Shown piece by piece: positions 32,201-38,605 of a stretch of DNA of 64,000 nt. Position numbers and translations under genes: made by a program. The DNA is from Nissolia schottii. Its lineage: Eukaryota > Streptophyta > Magnoliopsida > Fabales > Fabaceae. Position 1 is the stretch's first letter. Every line of letters begins with the position of its first letter. The DNA is taken from assembly GCA_003254905.1 (NCBI GenBank), contig QANU01104094.1, positions 277,509 through 341,508 on the forward strand, in the 5' to 3' direction. The notes beneath the pieces are model-generated. The model saw only the letters and a program-made list of their open reading frames with translations, ran no database searches and had not been told where the DNA came from.

Positions 32201-34146
32201 TTTTGTTTGGTTTTGATCTAAACATTTGTAAGTTTGGTTTCAGTCCCTAAACTTATTTATTTAAACTTTGGTCCCTGAACTAAAGTAATATATTTTTTTA
32301 AATCCCTGAAATTCTTTACCTCTATATAAAAACGTTAAGAAGGAATAAGTGCTCTTTTGGTTGCATTTCATATTGTCCAACCCTTTTGCGAACGCACCCG
32401 CTCATGCCTCTCTCCAATTTGTGTTTTTTTCACTTCACACCCCCACTTTTATGGCAATTGCTCTTGCTAGTTTATAATAATTTGGTTTGACTTCCCACGA
32501 ATAGTACTTGAACCAAATCGTCATAATTTTCCAAGGACTAAAAATGTTTTTGGAAATATTCGGACCTAAACCAAACAACAAATATTATAGGGACCAAAAC
32601 CAAAAAGTTTGGGAATTTTTGGAATGAAACCAAAACAAAATTTTAAAAGAGACCAAAAACTTGTTTAAGATATAAAATATACATATATATATATATATAT
32701 ATATTTATTTTGTTAACCTCCACACCATGTGGAGGTTAGCTTATCCATACCTTCGTACGGAAGTGTTAGCATCTCCACATTTTTATTTGGTTAAAAAAAC
32801 CCAATGTTTCTCCTTCTAAAACAACTTAAATTTATGAAATGGATCCTTTCATGTTATTTTTTCACATGACATTGTCATATGTAATCTCTACCATTAATTG
32901 AAAAAGTGGGGCCCGTGCATGACATAAGCAATCAACAAAATTAATGGTAGGAGATCACATATGACAATATCATGTGAAAAAATAACATGAGAAGATCTAT
33001 TCTCTCAAATTTATGGGTAATTTGTAAATTTCTTTCTTTTCAACTAATAACATCTTCTCTCTAACGGGGTCTCATGCACGATATAGTGTGGGTTAGTGGG
33101 TGGTTTCGAGACTTGTTGTTGAAGACGCGAGAACTGCGTTCTATCTAAATACACCAAATAGTGGCAAAAACTTAACATTTTAACAAGTAGTTAGCTTTTC
33201 CTCTTCCCAAAGTCAACAAAAAGGTATCTAAGGTTGTTGGACTCACCCAAGACTCCCGAAAGATCCCAAACAAATTATTCCACTAGAGTCTAGCCGCTAA
33301 ACAGTATAAAAGAGGGTGTGCAATTGATTCTGAATTTACACCACATAACACACACGTCAAGGGAAATTGCCTTATAAGGCCCTCAAACCTACATTGAGTC
33401 ATTAGTATTAATTCTACTAAGCACAACTGTCGAGATAAAGGTTTTGACCTTACATGGAGCTTTGGACTTTCAAATAGGTTTCTCAAGCAGGAAAAAGAGG
33501 TGATTTAGAAACTGGATAAAAAAGACTTTCTAGTAAATTCTAGAGACCACATTTTTTTACCTAAGGTGGAAGACATGTTAACCAAATCAAGGATACCCAA
33601 AAAGACAACTAACTCAAAAGACTCTGTCATTCAAATTTCGAAAAAAGTGAAAATCCTAGGATAAAATAGAGTCCTGAATAATATAAAAGTTCTAGATACA
33701 AACATTGGGTGAAGAAGAAAGACGATATTGATGGGAAAAAACATAAAAGGGAGTCCCTACCTACGTATCTTCCCAACAATTAAAACGGGAAATTATATAA
33801 CGTAAAACAACTTCTACTTTTTCTGTTGTAGATTTCTAACCTTGAGAATTAAAAGCTTTATCAAAACTAGCCCATGTCACTTTCAATTGGTACTTGTGAT
33901 GTAACTTATGGCACTTGAACTCTGCATTTTCTCTTGCCATTCACAAAGTTGTTTTATTTTCAGGTTTGCAATTTTGTAGTGGGATTATTCTTCCTCGAGT
34001 TGGTGGAGAAATTTGGAGTTGCACCCGTATACGCCAGCTTTGGAGCAGTTTCGTTGTTAGCTGTTGCATTTTCCTATTACTTCATAGTAGAAACCAAGGG
34101 TCGCTCTCTTGAAGAAATTGAACGGTCTTTAAAAGTTAAAGCTTGA
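1146..34146 (+). CDS. Plastidic glucose transporter (MFS sugar porter, At1g05030-like), 12 exons
   Basis: Major-facilitator sugar transporter expected in the plastid envelope, of the type called probable plastidic glucose transporter 1 in Arabidopsis. Exons: 1146-1320, 1417-1540, 2062-2262, 11999-12098, 18123-18235, 19385-19478, 19564-19720, 21781-21927, 22017-22090, 22262-22350, 31716-31830, 33964-34146. All introns are GT-AG, phases match, and the sum is 1572 nt = 523 residues, about the family length. Residues 1-75 are rich in S, P, K and R like a transit peptide. Sugar-porter motifs in order: [40 protein letters not shown] and the C-terminal [12 protein letters not shown]. No stop or frameshift is seen, so the gene looks functional despite three introns of 6-10 kb filled by transposons. 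Substrate is inferred from the family. Confidence 0.93.
2263..2923 (+). other. Start of gene 1 intron 3, nothing recognised
   Basis: AT-rich intronic sequence beginning at the exon 3 donor. No coding signal or repeat boundary is seen before the TRIM-like copy at about 2924. Confidence 0.4.
2924..3194 (+). repeat. Decayed TRIM retroelement
   Basis: Two diverged direct repeats bound a short interior. The left one ends AAAAATGGTTCTTGATA and is followed at once by TAGTATCAGAG, a degraded methionine-tRNA primer site. The interior ends TTTGCGTGGAGGGA, a polypurine-tract-like signal, before the right repeat (about 3123-3194, ending GGAAAGATGGCTCTTGATA). The same arrangement recurs at 18995-19301 and 61759-62425. 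Heavily decayed. Confidence 0.5.
3424..4336 (+). mobile_element. Copia family B: 5' LTR, primer site and gag start
   Basis: The LTR runs from TGTTGAGAATATG at 3424 to about 3788 and is followed by TGGTATCAGAGC, a methionine-tRNA primer-binding site. The leader then reaches a short gag start near 4211 ([20 protein letters not shown]) that breaks off after about 40 codons. The LTR matches the 3' LTR at 17191 in intron 4 in its first 40 bp and in the ATTTGTAAAT...GTTTCC segment. The rest of the element is missing here. Confidence 0.65.
4340..6265. repeat. Non-coding LTR-type sequence
   Basis: About 1.9 kb without a coding region between Copia pieces. It has C-rich AAATT/CCCC tracts, then a G-rich GTGGTGGC section near 5460-5610 and a TATA-like GCTATATAAA near 5901. 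This composition resembles long LTRs of plant Gypsy elements such as those at 41175 and 44195, but no TG...CA boundary or target duplication was found. A small inverted pair, GAGTGATGTTA / TAACATCACTC, lies near 4386-4435. Confidence 0.35.
6266..6407 (+). repeat. Short tandem repeat, about 40-bp unit
   Basis: Three to four imperfect copies of a unit containing GACACTTGTC and AAATGAAAGTG. It abuts the remnant Copia RNase H fragment at its right end, marking the junction between two repeats. Confidence 0.6.
6408..6747 (+). mobile_element. Copia family D: RNase H tail and first part of 3' LTR
   Basis: The frame [20 protein letters not shown] and [10 protein letters not shown] is the C-terminal RNase H end of Copia polyproteins, ending SPA-stop at 6635. 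A polypurine tract (GAAGGGGGAG) precedes the LTR start TGTGGAAACTTG at 6644. The LTR is interrupted at 6747 by another Copia (6748-11741) and appears to resume at 11747. Confidence 0.7.
8135..9367 (+). CDS. Gypsy element G gag protein
   Basis: A 410-codon frame starting [20 protein letters not shown], a coiled-coil-like N terminus. An acidic and glycine-rich linker follows, then the gag core ([34 protein letters not shown]) and a zinc knuckle [15 protein letters not shown] near residues 345-360. It ends at GLTSHKTF with a stop where related elements read on into protease; one extra T in TTTTAAGG explains the break. Nucleocapsid packaging function is known for the family. An antisense open frame over it is a composition shadow. 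Confidence 0.85.
   Translation: MVSTRATMEARLDALERRMEEVTESQTQTIELLRQIKEMLPQQPPGSNNGDGNRGDGEGSGGRGREGRNEEEEPEQRRCEANRKLDVPVFSKEGTCDWLVKMERYFPVTQAASKDKIDIVTLALEGETLTWMEWWEEHTPFLNWRRFREDLLKGFQPGVALNPMAPLLEVKQVEDVAQYRREFVFAARTQKNLGADALMCIFANGLKREIQAELEVARFDNLPALMDRAMAIEWRNQAWKETRVNPNSRRMEGVLKSGGTSGAVPVGAVFSRNLGSTKPFSYKNRSGSRGEMGSNRNFSGSRTGNSSNPNEGSGAAESATTRNSGTRRLSNEEWAERQRKGLCFSCGEKWGPDHKCTMRHYQIILLGDDEKEEVDRDMTPHQEIQEEDGEREELQLSSYSYWGLTSHKTF
9396..9899 (+). pseudogene. Gypsy element G protease fused to polyprotein tail
   Basis: Starts [14 protein letters not shown], the retropepsin active site DSGA, and continues through [10 protein letters not shown] to about 9770. A frame shift follows. The next frame, [20 protein letters not shown] then [18 protein letters not shown], is the usual extreme C terminus of Gypsy polyproteins and runs just into LTR3. 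RT, RNase H and integrase are therefore deleted between protease and tail, leaving a gag-protease-only derivative. Confidence 0.75.
10412..11507 (+). repeat. Interior of Copia A with SINE-head-derived tandem array
   Basis: The interior resumes after the Gypsy insertion with C-rich leader sequence. About 11000-11330 holds seven or so imperfect copies of a unit of about 42 bp (core CACTGTGCCTACTTTC.GTGGTT then CATTCC). On the minus strand each unit reads like the head of a SINE-like sequence (TAGGCACAGTGG...GGGAATGAAGCACC) that also occurs at 13815 and 50228. Overlapping open frames here are repeat artefacts, not genes. Confidence 0.55.
11747..11998 (+). repeat. Rest of Copia D LTR and end of intron 3
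   Basis: Contains a TATA-like GTGTATAAACTGG and AATACAATAATAC, as expected for the promoter part of the Copia D LTR cut at 6747. A possible LTR end TTTTACA lies at 11910. The rest up to the exon 4 acceptor is plain intron. Confidence 0.45.
11999..12098 (+). CDS. Gene 1 exon 4
   Basis: A 100-nt exon between gtgacag and GAG|gtactt, encoding about residues 167-200. It carries [20 protein letters not shown] and PIYISE, the family's GR-x-x-x-G-x-G-x-G helix 4. It sits as a small island with 9.7 kb of transposon-filled intron before it and 6.0 kb after it. A Copia LTR begins only about 50 bp downstream of its donor site. Confidence 0.92.
12149..13795 (+). mobile_element. Copia family A: 5' LTR and broken gag
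   Basis: LTR 12149-12376 (TGTTAAGAATG...CTCAACA) is followed by TGATATCTAGAGC, a mutated primer site. The broken gag frame covers about 12850-13790: LDGSNY near 12868, then [20 protein letters not shown] and GLPLDYSA, and a zinc knuckle [14 protein letters not shown] (C-x2-C-x4-H-x4-C) near 13535. Several stops interrupt it. It begins about 50 bp after the exon 4 donor. This is an apparent coding relative of the non-autonomous copy in intron 3. Confidence 0.75.
13815..14066 (-). repeat. Tandem array of SINE-like head units
   Basis: About six units of about 42 bp. On the minus strand the right-hand unit reads GTAGGCACAATGGTAAGC then ATGGGAATGAAGCACC, followed further on by CCCCCTCACAAGGTG. 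The same order of blocks is present once at 50228 as a single copy. The array sits downstream of a Copia A gag in the same relative position as in the intron 3 copy. Confidence 0.55.
14071..15964 (-). mobile_element. Non-autonomous hAT-like DNA transposon
   Basis: Imperfect terminal inverted repeats: the left end CCATGGTTATCAAACTCGCG matches the reverse complement of the right end (CCATAGTTATTAAAATCGCG). Subterminal motifs recur on both sides: AAACTCG/ACGAGTTT near both ends and AAACGGCGTCG two or three times near 15740-15815. The interior codes only for a BED zinc-finger protein (14298-14846) and has a CAATTA-rich microsatellite (15225-15360). A clean 8-bp target duplication was not found. 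It separates two unrelated Copia halves. Confidence 0.68.
14298..14846 (-). CDS. BED-type zinc finger N-terminal fragment of hAT transposase
   Basis: 182 codons. Residues about 55-95 contain [27 protein letters not shown] and LAGT, the BED finger (C-x2-C...H-x3-5-H/T) that begins plant hAT transposases and binds DNA. A basic region ([11 protein letters not shown]) follows. The catalytic and dimerisation domains are absent. The frame is intact, which could mean a recent deletion or an expressed DNA-binding-only product; nothing here decides. In plants such fragments also occur as domesticated genes. Confidence 0.65.
   Translation of the reverse strand: MNLMNEMLMQQRMSELNLQFRMSETIGSGTGSRSMGSGNRRGATSRRKNAAGNRLDIGWKHGVDVQGNARKVKCNYCSKVISGGIFRFKHHLAGTRADVEARATVPQEVRELMLKICAEAKEASLKKRKIDEDYVEETEKGHSSQDRGKGVLNFGTKERGGGGVQETINQVMKRDLKDQVDY
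15968..17183 (+). pseudogene. Copia family B reverse transcriptase-RNase H relic
   Basis: Pieces in order: [20 protein letters not shown] with [20 protein letters not shown], then [13 protein letters not shown] (the YVDD catalytic box), [11 protein letters not shown] and [13 protein letters not shown] damaged RNase H region follows, then [20 protein letters not shown] ending LYGLA-stop at 17183. Stops at 16196 and 16622 and missing segments show it is dead. The polypurine tract TTGAGGGGGAG leads to the 3' LTR. Confidence 0.8.
17191..17840 (+). mobile_element. Copia family B 3' LTR, split by a solo LTR
   Basis: Starts TGTTGAGATTATTTTC at 17191, is interrupted at 17227 by the Gypsy solo LTR, and resumes at 17688 with ATGTGAATATTTGTAAAT, parallel to the LTR at 3424. 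The end, near 17835, is not sharp. Confidence 0.7.
17228..17682 (-). mobile_element. Solo LTR of Gypsy element G
   Basis: The reverse complement begins TGTTACAGACCCAACTTC and ends GGTATCAGTTCTTACA, matching the LTRs at 7591 and 9900. It is flanked by exact 5-bp repeats GTATC (17223-17227 and 17683-17687). No internal sequence remains, as expected after recombination between the two LTRs of one element. Confidence 0.88.
18123..18235 (+). CDS. Gene 1 exon 5
   Basis: A 113-nt exon after tttag and before gtgagt, about residues 201-238: [20 protein letters not shown] plus a hydrophobic helix, ending in the HW before the central loop. The split tryptophan codon (TG|G) joins exon 6 in frame. Confidence 0.92.
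18236..18994 (+). other. Gene 1 intron 5, ordinary AT-rich sequence
   Basis: No coding signal, terminal repeat or structured element was recognised in this stretch. Confidence 0.4.
18995..19301 (+). repeat. TRIM retroelement in intron 5
   Basis: Left repeat ends AGAGGGATGATTTTTGACG, followed by TAGTATCAGAGC (primer site). The interior is about 150 bp and ends TTTTGCGTGAGGATCCA (polypurine-like). The right repeat is 19230-19301, TGTTGAATATAAAATCATTC...GGTACTTGGTAG. It shows the normal interior of the family whose interior is replaced by rRNA at 61759-62425. Confidence 0.6.
19385..19720 (+). CDS. Gene 1 exons 6-7: DSPRWL motif and central loop
   Basis: Exon 6 (19385-19478) encodes [12 protein letters not shown], helix 6 and DSPRWLCK, the sugar-porter 'PESPRWL' signature with D at the second position. 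Exon 7 (19564-19720) encodes the soluble central loop from [16 protein letters not shown] to DEPHSR and is acidic and serine-rich. The exon 7 donor is AGAG|gttgta, which gives R-V-A with exon 8, as in the Arabidopsis relative. Confidence 0.9.
19840..20600. repeat. LTR-like non-coding block in intron 7
   Basis: Begins TGTCATGACCCAATTGTCGTGACC, a start often seen in plant Gypsy LTRs, and has no coding frame. The right end and target duplication could not be set, so element identity is tentative. Confidence 0.35.
20623..20817. mobile_element. MITE with 28-bp inverted ends
   Basis: The left end GGTAGCATTTGGTTCCTATC pairs with the reverse complement of the right end, GGTAGTGTTTGATTCTTGAC. The interior repeats GAGACAATG on both sides. 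Size 195 bp with TTT/TTA flanks suggests a Tourist/Harbinger-type MITE. A second short piece of the same end (CCTATCCTAGGACA) lies near 20891. Confidence 0.6.
20818..21780 (+). other. Rest of gene 1 intron 7, no gene
   Basis: Low-complexity C/T-rich stretch at 21000-21250 and AT-rich DNA. Open frames there have no recognisable domain and lie in an intron. Confidence 0.4.
21781..22350 (+). CDS. Gene 1 exons 8-10: helices 7-9
   Basis: Exon 8 (21781-21927) has [16 protein letters not shown], the QQ-x-x-GIN sugar-binding motif of helix 7. Exon 9 (22017-22090) has the loop [14 protein letters not shown], the second D-x-x-G-R motif. Exon 10 (22262-22350) has a hydrophobic helix ending SILGTVM. The introns between them are short and free of transposons. 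Confidence 0.91.
22418..22495 (+). repeat. Isolated TRIM LTR remnant
   Basis: GATATAAAATCATTAAATTTCC...CATAAGCTTAAGCTTTTAAGAGAGATGGTATTGG matches the terminal repeat of the TRIM at 61759. No partner repeat was found next to it. Confidence 0.5.
22658..23019 (-). repeat. LTR-like block in intron 10
   Basis: Bounded by TGTAAGGGACCC and TTCTTGTCA on the + strand, i.e. TG...CA in either reading. No coding sequence. Its minus-strand end CCCTTACA resembles Gypsy G LTR ends. No target duplication was found. Confidence 0.4.
23023..23415 (-). mobile_element. Copia family C: 3' LTR and RNase H tail, antisense
   Basis: On the minus strand the LTR (23265 to 23023) starts TGTTGGTAATCAACCATT and ends TTTTCTACA. 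Before it come the polypurine tract TTGAGGGGCAG and a polyprotein tail, [20 protein letters not shown]...DICHSA. This matches the tail of the Copia in gene 2 intron 2 (61570-61702) nearly residue for residue. The element is cut at about 23415, where LTR-like TGTTGAGATATTG begins. Confidence 0.8.
23656..24425. other. Assembly gap (770 N)
   Basis: An unbroken run of N inside intron 10 of gene 1. The 5' LTR of the Copia beginning after the gap would be expected here. Open frames spanning the gap are artefacts. Confidence 0.99.
24426..26725 (+). pseudogene. Copia family E, first copy: protease-integrase block
   Basis: From a gag-like leader, 24932-25342 encodes the aspartic protease region ([12 protein letters not shown]). 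The integrase block 25356-26558 includes [43 protein letters not shown] and [18 protein letters not shown], with the D-D-E core. The integrase zinc site is damaged: FSCDVRQF has R where the second C should be. A stop splits protease from integrase. RT does not follow; the copy stops at AAACACCTCTCC and gives way to a second copy. Confidence 0.8.
26844..28790 (+). pseudogene. Copia family E, second copy of the protease-integrase block
   Basis: A direct repeat of 24751-26723 offset by about 2.09 kb, beginning TTGTCGTTTCGTCTTTAACG. Protease ([12 protein letters not shown], active-site G changed to S), pre-integrase ([16 protein letters not shown]) and integrase pieces recur with many indels, including TTTTTGGC repeats near 27780. 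Unlike copy 1 it continues into the RT part. Confidence 0.75.
28791..30379 (+). pseudogene. Copia family E reverse transcriptase and RNase H
   Basis: Pieces in order: [42 protein letters not shown] (catalytic YVDD), [36 protein letters not shown], then RNase H ([27 protein letters not shown]). Several frameshifts and stops make it inactive. The polypurine stretch AGTGGGGAG leads to the 3' LTR. Confidence 0.82.
30380..30600 (+). repeat. Copia family E 3' LTR
   Basis: Starts TGTTGAGAGATGTTCAG right after the polypurine tract. The end is unclear, near the N at 30567 and the ATATATATTCCC that follows. No 5' partner is visible; it may lie in the gap. Confidence 0.55.
30601..31420 (-). pseudogene. 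Antisense Gypsy gag/protease relic
   Basis: Minus-strand pieces in order: [15 protein letters not shown] (damaged zinc knuckle, about 31330), [20 protein letters not shown] (protease with the DSGA site changed to DRTA, about 31060), then [19 protein letters not shown] and LEGDP. The order and spacing match element G gag-protease (8135-9824). It is closer to that family than to the Tat element. Stops throughout. Confidence 0.7.
31421..31715 (+). other. End of gene 1 intron 10
   Basis: AT-rich sequence leading to the exon 11 acceptor at 31715. A small inverted pair, AATAGTTTGATGATGTTA / TAACATATCAAACTATT, lies near 31535-31572. Confidence 0.4.
31716..31830 (+). CDS. Gene 1 exon 11
   Basis: A 115-nt exon after ttacag, about residues 425-463: [20 protein letters not shown], the helix-10 GPV..E motif, then [14 protein letters not shown]. 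It lies after the 9.4-kb intron 10, which contains the assembly gap, so that intron's true length is unknown. Confidence 0.91.
32142..32669. mobile_element. Mutator-type MITE with long inverted ends
   Basis: Left end CTTAAATAAGTTGTCGGTCC mirrors the right end GAGACCAAAAACTTGTTTAAG. Several copies of GGTCCCTAAA / GGGACCAAAACC occur inside in opposite orientation. This 'CTTAAACAAGTTTTTGGTCC' class is widespread in dicots. No transposase is present. Flanks ATATAAG/ATATAAA may be the remains of a target duplication. Confidence 0.6.
32683..32704. repeat. AT dinucleotide microsatellite
   Basis: Eleven AT units directly after the MITE. Confidence 0.9.
32828..33013. mobile_element. Hairpin MITE (long near-perfect inverted repeat)
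   Basis: Two arms of about 72 bp (32828-32899 and 32939-33013) around a 39-bp loop. Both arms contain CATGTTATTTTTTCACATGA and TACCATTAATT and differ at roughly ten positions. RNA from either strand would fold into one long hairpin. No coding capacity. Confidence 0.75.
33230..33530 (-). pseudogene. LINE 3' end relic (RVT zinc finger)
   Basis: On the minus strand, [20 protein letters not shown] then YC and [17 protein letters not shown] match the C-terminal zinc-binding region of plant LINE-1 reverse transcriptases (CVLC...E...HLL..C..A..LW...F...WV.P). Stops are present and the catalytic RT domain is absent. Confidence 0.6.
33964..34146 (+). CDS. Gene 1 exon 12 (C terminus)
   Basis: The last 183 nt including the TGA stop. 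It encodes the final two helices ([18 protein letters not shown] and a second hydrophobic stretch) and the diagnostic [12 protein letters not shown], ending KVKA. Intron 11 before it carries three separate DNA-element or LINE relics. Confidence 0.92.
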   Translation, partial: VCNFVVGLFFLELVEKFGVAPVYASFGAVSLLAVAFSYYFIVETKGRSLEEIERSLKVKA

Positions 34147-36100
34147 GCCAATGACAAGTCTCATGATATAAAATCATATATACAAAAATATTATTTGGAC
34201 CACTCAAAAGGTGTTAGATACCTTGTCACTCATCTTAAAAAGTAGACTCTGATGTGTTATGAGAGGACTAACGAAATATTTTTTGAGTGATTGAAATAAC
34301 ACTACTCAATCAATGTATATGACAAGAGATTTGTCTCTTGCTAAAGCATGGATCAAGGCTTAACCTATCAAAAGAATAGGATTACCTGATATAAGGGTGA
34401 GATACCTAGATGATTTATGATTTTCTATTTTACCTTTTACTATTTTTATGATTTTCATGACTTTCACCACCCCAAAATGATCTCTTCTACCTCCATCCAC
34501 CCTCGCCACCATCTCATTTTCATGGGTGATGGTGCTAGCGCCAGCGCCACCACCATTGAAATTGCCAGTACCAGTGCGAACATCACAACCAACATCTATC
34601 TTTGTGCCTCCATCACTAATGCCATGCCATCTCAGATTTGCAAAATTCACTGCCACCGGTGCCACCCTTCAACCCCCACCAAATCTCTTGAGGAAAGAAA
34701 AAACATTAGATCTCAACAGTTTAGAATCAATTCCATCATCCAAATTAAGATTTCTTTTATTTTTTTTCAATTTTTTCTCTTTAAAAGTTTGAACCAACAC
34801 AATAACCCCCCAACCATGGATGCCATTTGCACGCTTCATTAAGCAAAACCACATGTAACCCAAATGACCAGAACCAAAAATCACACTTCACTGCTCATTA
34901 ATTCTGCTTGTATTGTGTTGAAGTGTTGTTTCATTGATTCTGCTTGTGCTGCACTTTTTGTATTTGGCCATATTGAGACCTTTTAATTCCACTGCATATA
35001 ATTGTTTCCATTACATATTCGCCCCCAAATCATAGCAATGACACAAAAACTAACAAAAAAATCAATCTAAGTCTCGAACACCAAAAAAGTATGCTTAATA
35101 AACCAAAGACTTATGTGACTTTGTGCTTGATTCGGGCATACATGGAGGGGAACCCTTAAAGCTGCAGAGAAGGAGAATAGGGTTTGATGGATAGGAGAGA
35201 AGGTAAAGAATTTTTTAGAGAAAAAAAAATATGAGAATAAAAGTGTAATTATAATGTTTTTTATCATTAAAAAACTGCCTAGACCAATTTGTTCCCTTAC
35301 TCAAGCTAGTCTAGGGTAGACGGCTCCCGAATCCCATGGGGGATTGCCCAAGGGTTCTTGTTACTTTTCAAATCTATTTTTGTTTAATTAATTTTACTAT
35401 TATGAGTTTTTATCCTTCATCCATGGAGGAGTAATTTTTCTATATCTTGCATGCGGTAATTCTATCTTATGATTAATTGGAGGTTCTATGCTTAACAATA
35501 ATTCATAACTCGTTCCACTCCTAATTAATAATATAGAGATCGCATGTTATTGGTTAGGATAAATTCTGATGTGATAGATTTTGACGATTGTTGGATTTAT
35601 GAGGTTAGGATTAGGGAACTTTTGTGAACTACTCAGATTTGATTAGGTCGTGCAATTGGGATCATAATTGATATCAGTTTTAATGTTGAGATATTACTTA
35701 TTAATTCCTATATTAGTTAATGCTTAGGGGATTGACGATTGTAGTCTTTTAAGTGAATTGCGAATTAGTTAGAGATCTTTAACTAATAAAACAACATCCC
35801 TTTTATGAATAATTAATTTAGGAACCAATGATAATTAATCTTTGATCTACAAAAGCTATATGCAGGGTATTGCCTTTAATTGTTATTATTCCCTTTTTAA
35901 CTCAAATTCATTCAATGAAAATCCCCCATTTAATTATTATTGGTTTTTAAATTGCTTTCTTGAGAGATGACGTAAGTTAGCCCCCATTTACTACGTTTTT
36001 TTGGGTTTACTTAGTTTCATAAATTATTATTTGATTGCACACTAGAATTGCGATGTTTTGGTGTATGTCAATACCCATTAGACTAACAATTGTGATTGTT
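34147..36100. other. Downstream region of gene 1, no gene recognised
   Basis: Begins with the 3' UTR of gene 1. No protein domain or repeat boundary was identified; open frames at 34417-34842 and on the minus strand are AT- or C-rich without motifs. The right part leads toward the Tat element and may be its eroded left end. Confidence 0.35.
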
Positions 36101-36692
36101 TCAGGGATATTATACAAAAAGGAATCAACAACGACAAATTGAAGTTCGGTGATAAGGCAAGTATGATGGTAGATAACGACCCTTTTGAGATGAACTTTGC
36201 CTTCCTTGAATTGGCGACCTTGCCAGTAAATGTGATCAAAATCGGTGGTCATGGAATGACTGAGGACGATTACGAAGAAGAAAAAGCTTAGTCAGTTCAA
36301 GGAAGAAAAGAAACCCATATACCCTCAAAATGGAATCGGAATCAAAGAAGATATAGACAACAAGGGTCGAATGTGTAGAAACGACCACTGGAAGAACCAA
36401 AGAAATGAGTGACAGAGCAATAATTAAAGACGAATGTGCTACATAGGACAGTGGCGGAAAAGATCATGCAAAGGAACCTAGATGAAGTTGAAGGAAGTGC
36501 GAGATTCCAAGGAGCATCGTCTAGCAAGATAGGTCCAAAAGTCACTTTTGGACCTTTTGCTCTTGCGAACATGTACAAATAGGTTTGCGCTGGGGGCATT
36601 CAAGGCATAGTCAAGAAAAAGGACAATCACTCTTCATCCAACAAGGGAAAAGGTACGAGTTGGCACAATGATGTTTTCAATTATGAAGTATT

Positions 36693-37259
36693 ATGGCTGA
36701 AGATTTTAACACAAACATCATGGATGAGCTAGGGGACACCTATGGAGATAATTTCATGGGAGTTGTATCTTTCCTCCTAGTTGAATTTGAAGAGACCCAA
36801 ACTCTCAACTACTTCCCAGAAGATTGCTTTGACATCTTTCTAGGACAGGAATGTCTATTCACAGACAATGAGTATTCAAATCATGTCTTGTTTGAGCATT
36901 CAAACGATGTCACTAAAGCACACATGCGACCTCTTTACATCAAGGCTATGGTGGAGCGAAAAATGGTGAACAAGGTGTTAGTGGACGGAGGAGCATCCAT
37001 CAGCCTGATGCTAGAAAGCATGTTGGAGAATTTAGGTAAGAAAAATAGTGATCTGGTTAAAACTAACATTGTCGTCACTGATTTTAGGGGGAAGACAACA
37101 ATGGCCACTAGAGTGATCGTACTAAAAGTAAGAGTCAGAAGCATCGATAGGCCGACCACCTTCATGGTAGTCCCAACAAAGGCGAGTTATGATTTGTTAC
37201 TGGGTCGAGACTGGATTCATGTAGTTGGGGCCATTCAGTCGACACACCATCAAAGATGA
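36693..37259 (+). pseudogene. Tat element protease
   Basis: 188 codons. MRPLYIKAMVERKMVNKVLV then DGGASISLM is the retropepsin active site (D-G-G-A), followed by ASYDLLLGRDWIH, the usual end of the domain in Tat and Athila elements. Open for its full length but not connected in frame with RT. Confidence 0.8.
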
Positions 37260-37587
37260 TCATGTGGAACAAAGATGCACGTCTAGAAGAAATTGGAGCA
37301 GACGACAGTCTCTGTTATCTAGAGTTGCTGCATGTAGATTTCAAAGTCTAAAATCTAGAAGTGAAACCTCTCGAGGTCAACCCAGAGATGATGCTGAGCA
37401 TTATGAAAGATGTTATGTTGGCCTAAAAGGCCAGTTCTTGAAGCCTAGAATCGGGGGTAAACCGACCTACAATATATGGATTGATGAATTTCTTTACCAG
37501 ACTATTGGCATATGTGGTCGATAGTAGTTTATGTTTGTTGGATAATTTTAATTTGGATTGCATTTATGACTTGAATTTGAAAAACCT

Positions 37588-38580
37588 TTGATTAGTGTAA
37601 ATAAAAAAGTAGAAGTACAAGATCCCTTGCAGGAAATTGATATCGAAACTAGAGAAGAGAGGCAACCAACTTATATTAGTAGCTTATTGTCTAACTACTT
37701 AGGGGATATATTGGTCAACCTCTTTAAAAAGAACAGGGATTGCTTCGTATGGGAGTACGAGGAGATGCCACGGCTGAGCAAAGACTTGGTCGAACAACAA
37801 TTTCCGTTGAGAAGGGACACAAGACCAGTCAAGCAAGTGCCTAGGAGGTTCTCTCCAGAATTCAATCACAAGATCAAAAAGCAAATTGAGAGACTCCTAA
37901 AGGCTAAGTTCATAAGGACGACCAGCTATGTTGAATAAGTTTCTAACATCGTCCTTATCATGAGAAGGAGTGGTAAATTACGAATTTGTATAGATTTTAG
38001 GAATCTAAATGGGGAGACCCCAAAGGATGAATATCCTATACCCATCGTGGATATGTTAATCGATTCTGCTGCGGGGCACAATATCCTAAGTTTTATGGAT
38101 GGAAATTCTAGGCACAACCAAATATTCATTGCTGGAAGACATCAATAAAACAACATTCTGGTGTCCTAGGTCTCTAGGGACCTATGATTGAGTGATGATG
38201 CCTTTTGGATTGAAGAATGTTAGGGCGACATACCAGTGTGCTATGAATACTATTTTTCATAAATATTTGGGAAAATTTATGGAAATATATATTAAAGATG
38301 TAGTCTTCAAGTCCGATCCGGACGACAAACATTTAGACCAATTACAAAAAGCATTCGACCAAATGTAGAAGCATAGATTGAACATGAATCCACTAAAATG
38401 TGCTTTCGGTGTCACGACAGGAAATTTTTTTGGATTCCTTGTCCAGAAGAAGTGGTGTTGAGGTCGATAAGAACAAAATAAAGGCCATTCTAGAGGCGAC
38501 CCTTCCAATGAATAAACAAGAACTTCAAGCTTTCCTGGGAAGGTCAACTACCTTCGAAGATTCATATCTAACTTATAAGG
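37588..38580 (+). pseudogene. Tat element reverse transcriptase
   Basis: DCFVWEYEEMPRLSKDLVEQ, then RRFSPEFNHKIKKQIERLLK, stop, IVLIMRRSGKLRICIDFRNL, DEYPIPIVDMLIDSAAGH, and a damaged catalytic region where the expected Y-x-D-D reads IYIKDVV near 38290. Thumb sequence NKQELQAFLGR follows. The catalytic change alone would inactivate it. Confidence 0.82.
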
Positions 38581-38605
38581 AAACACTAGGGTTTTCTGAC
38601 CTCTA

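Noticed and set aside
34417..34842. Possible small gene downstream of gene 1 (141 codons)
   Set aside because: Low-complexity F/Y/H and S/T-rich sequence without motifs; nothing suggests a promoter or conserved protein.
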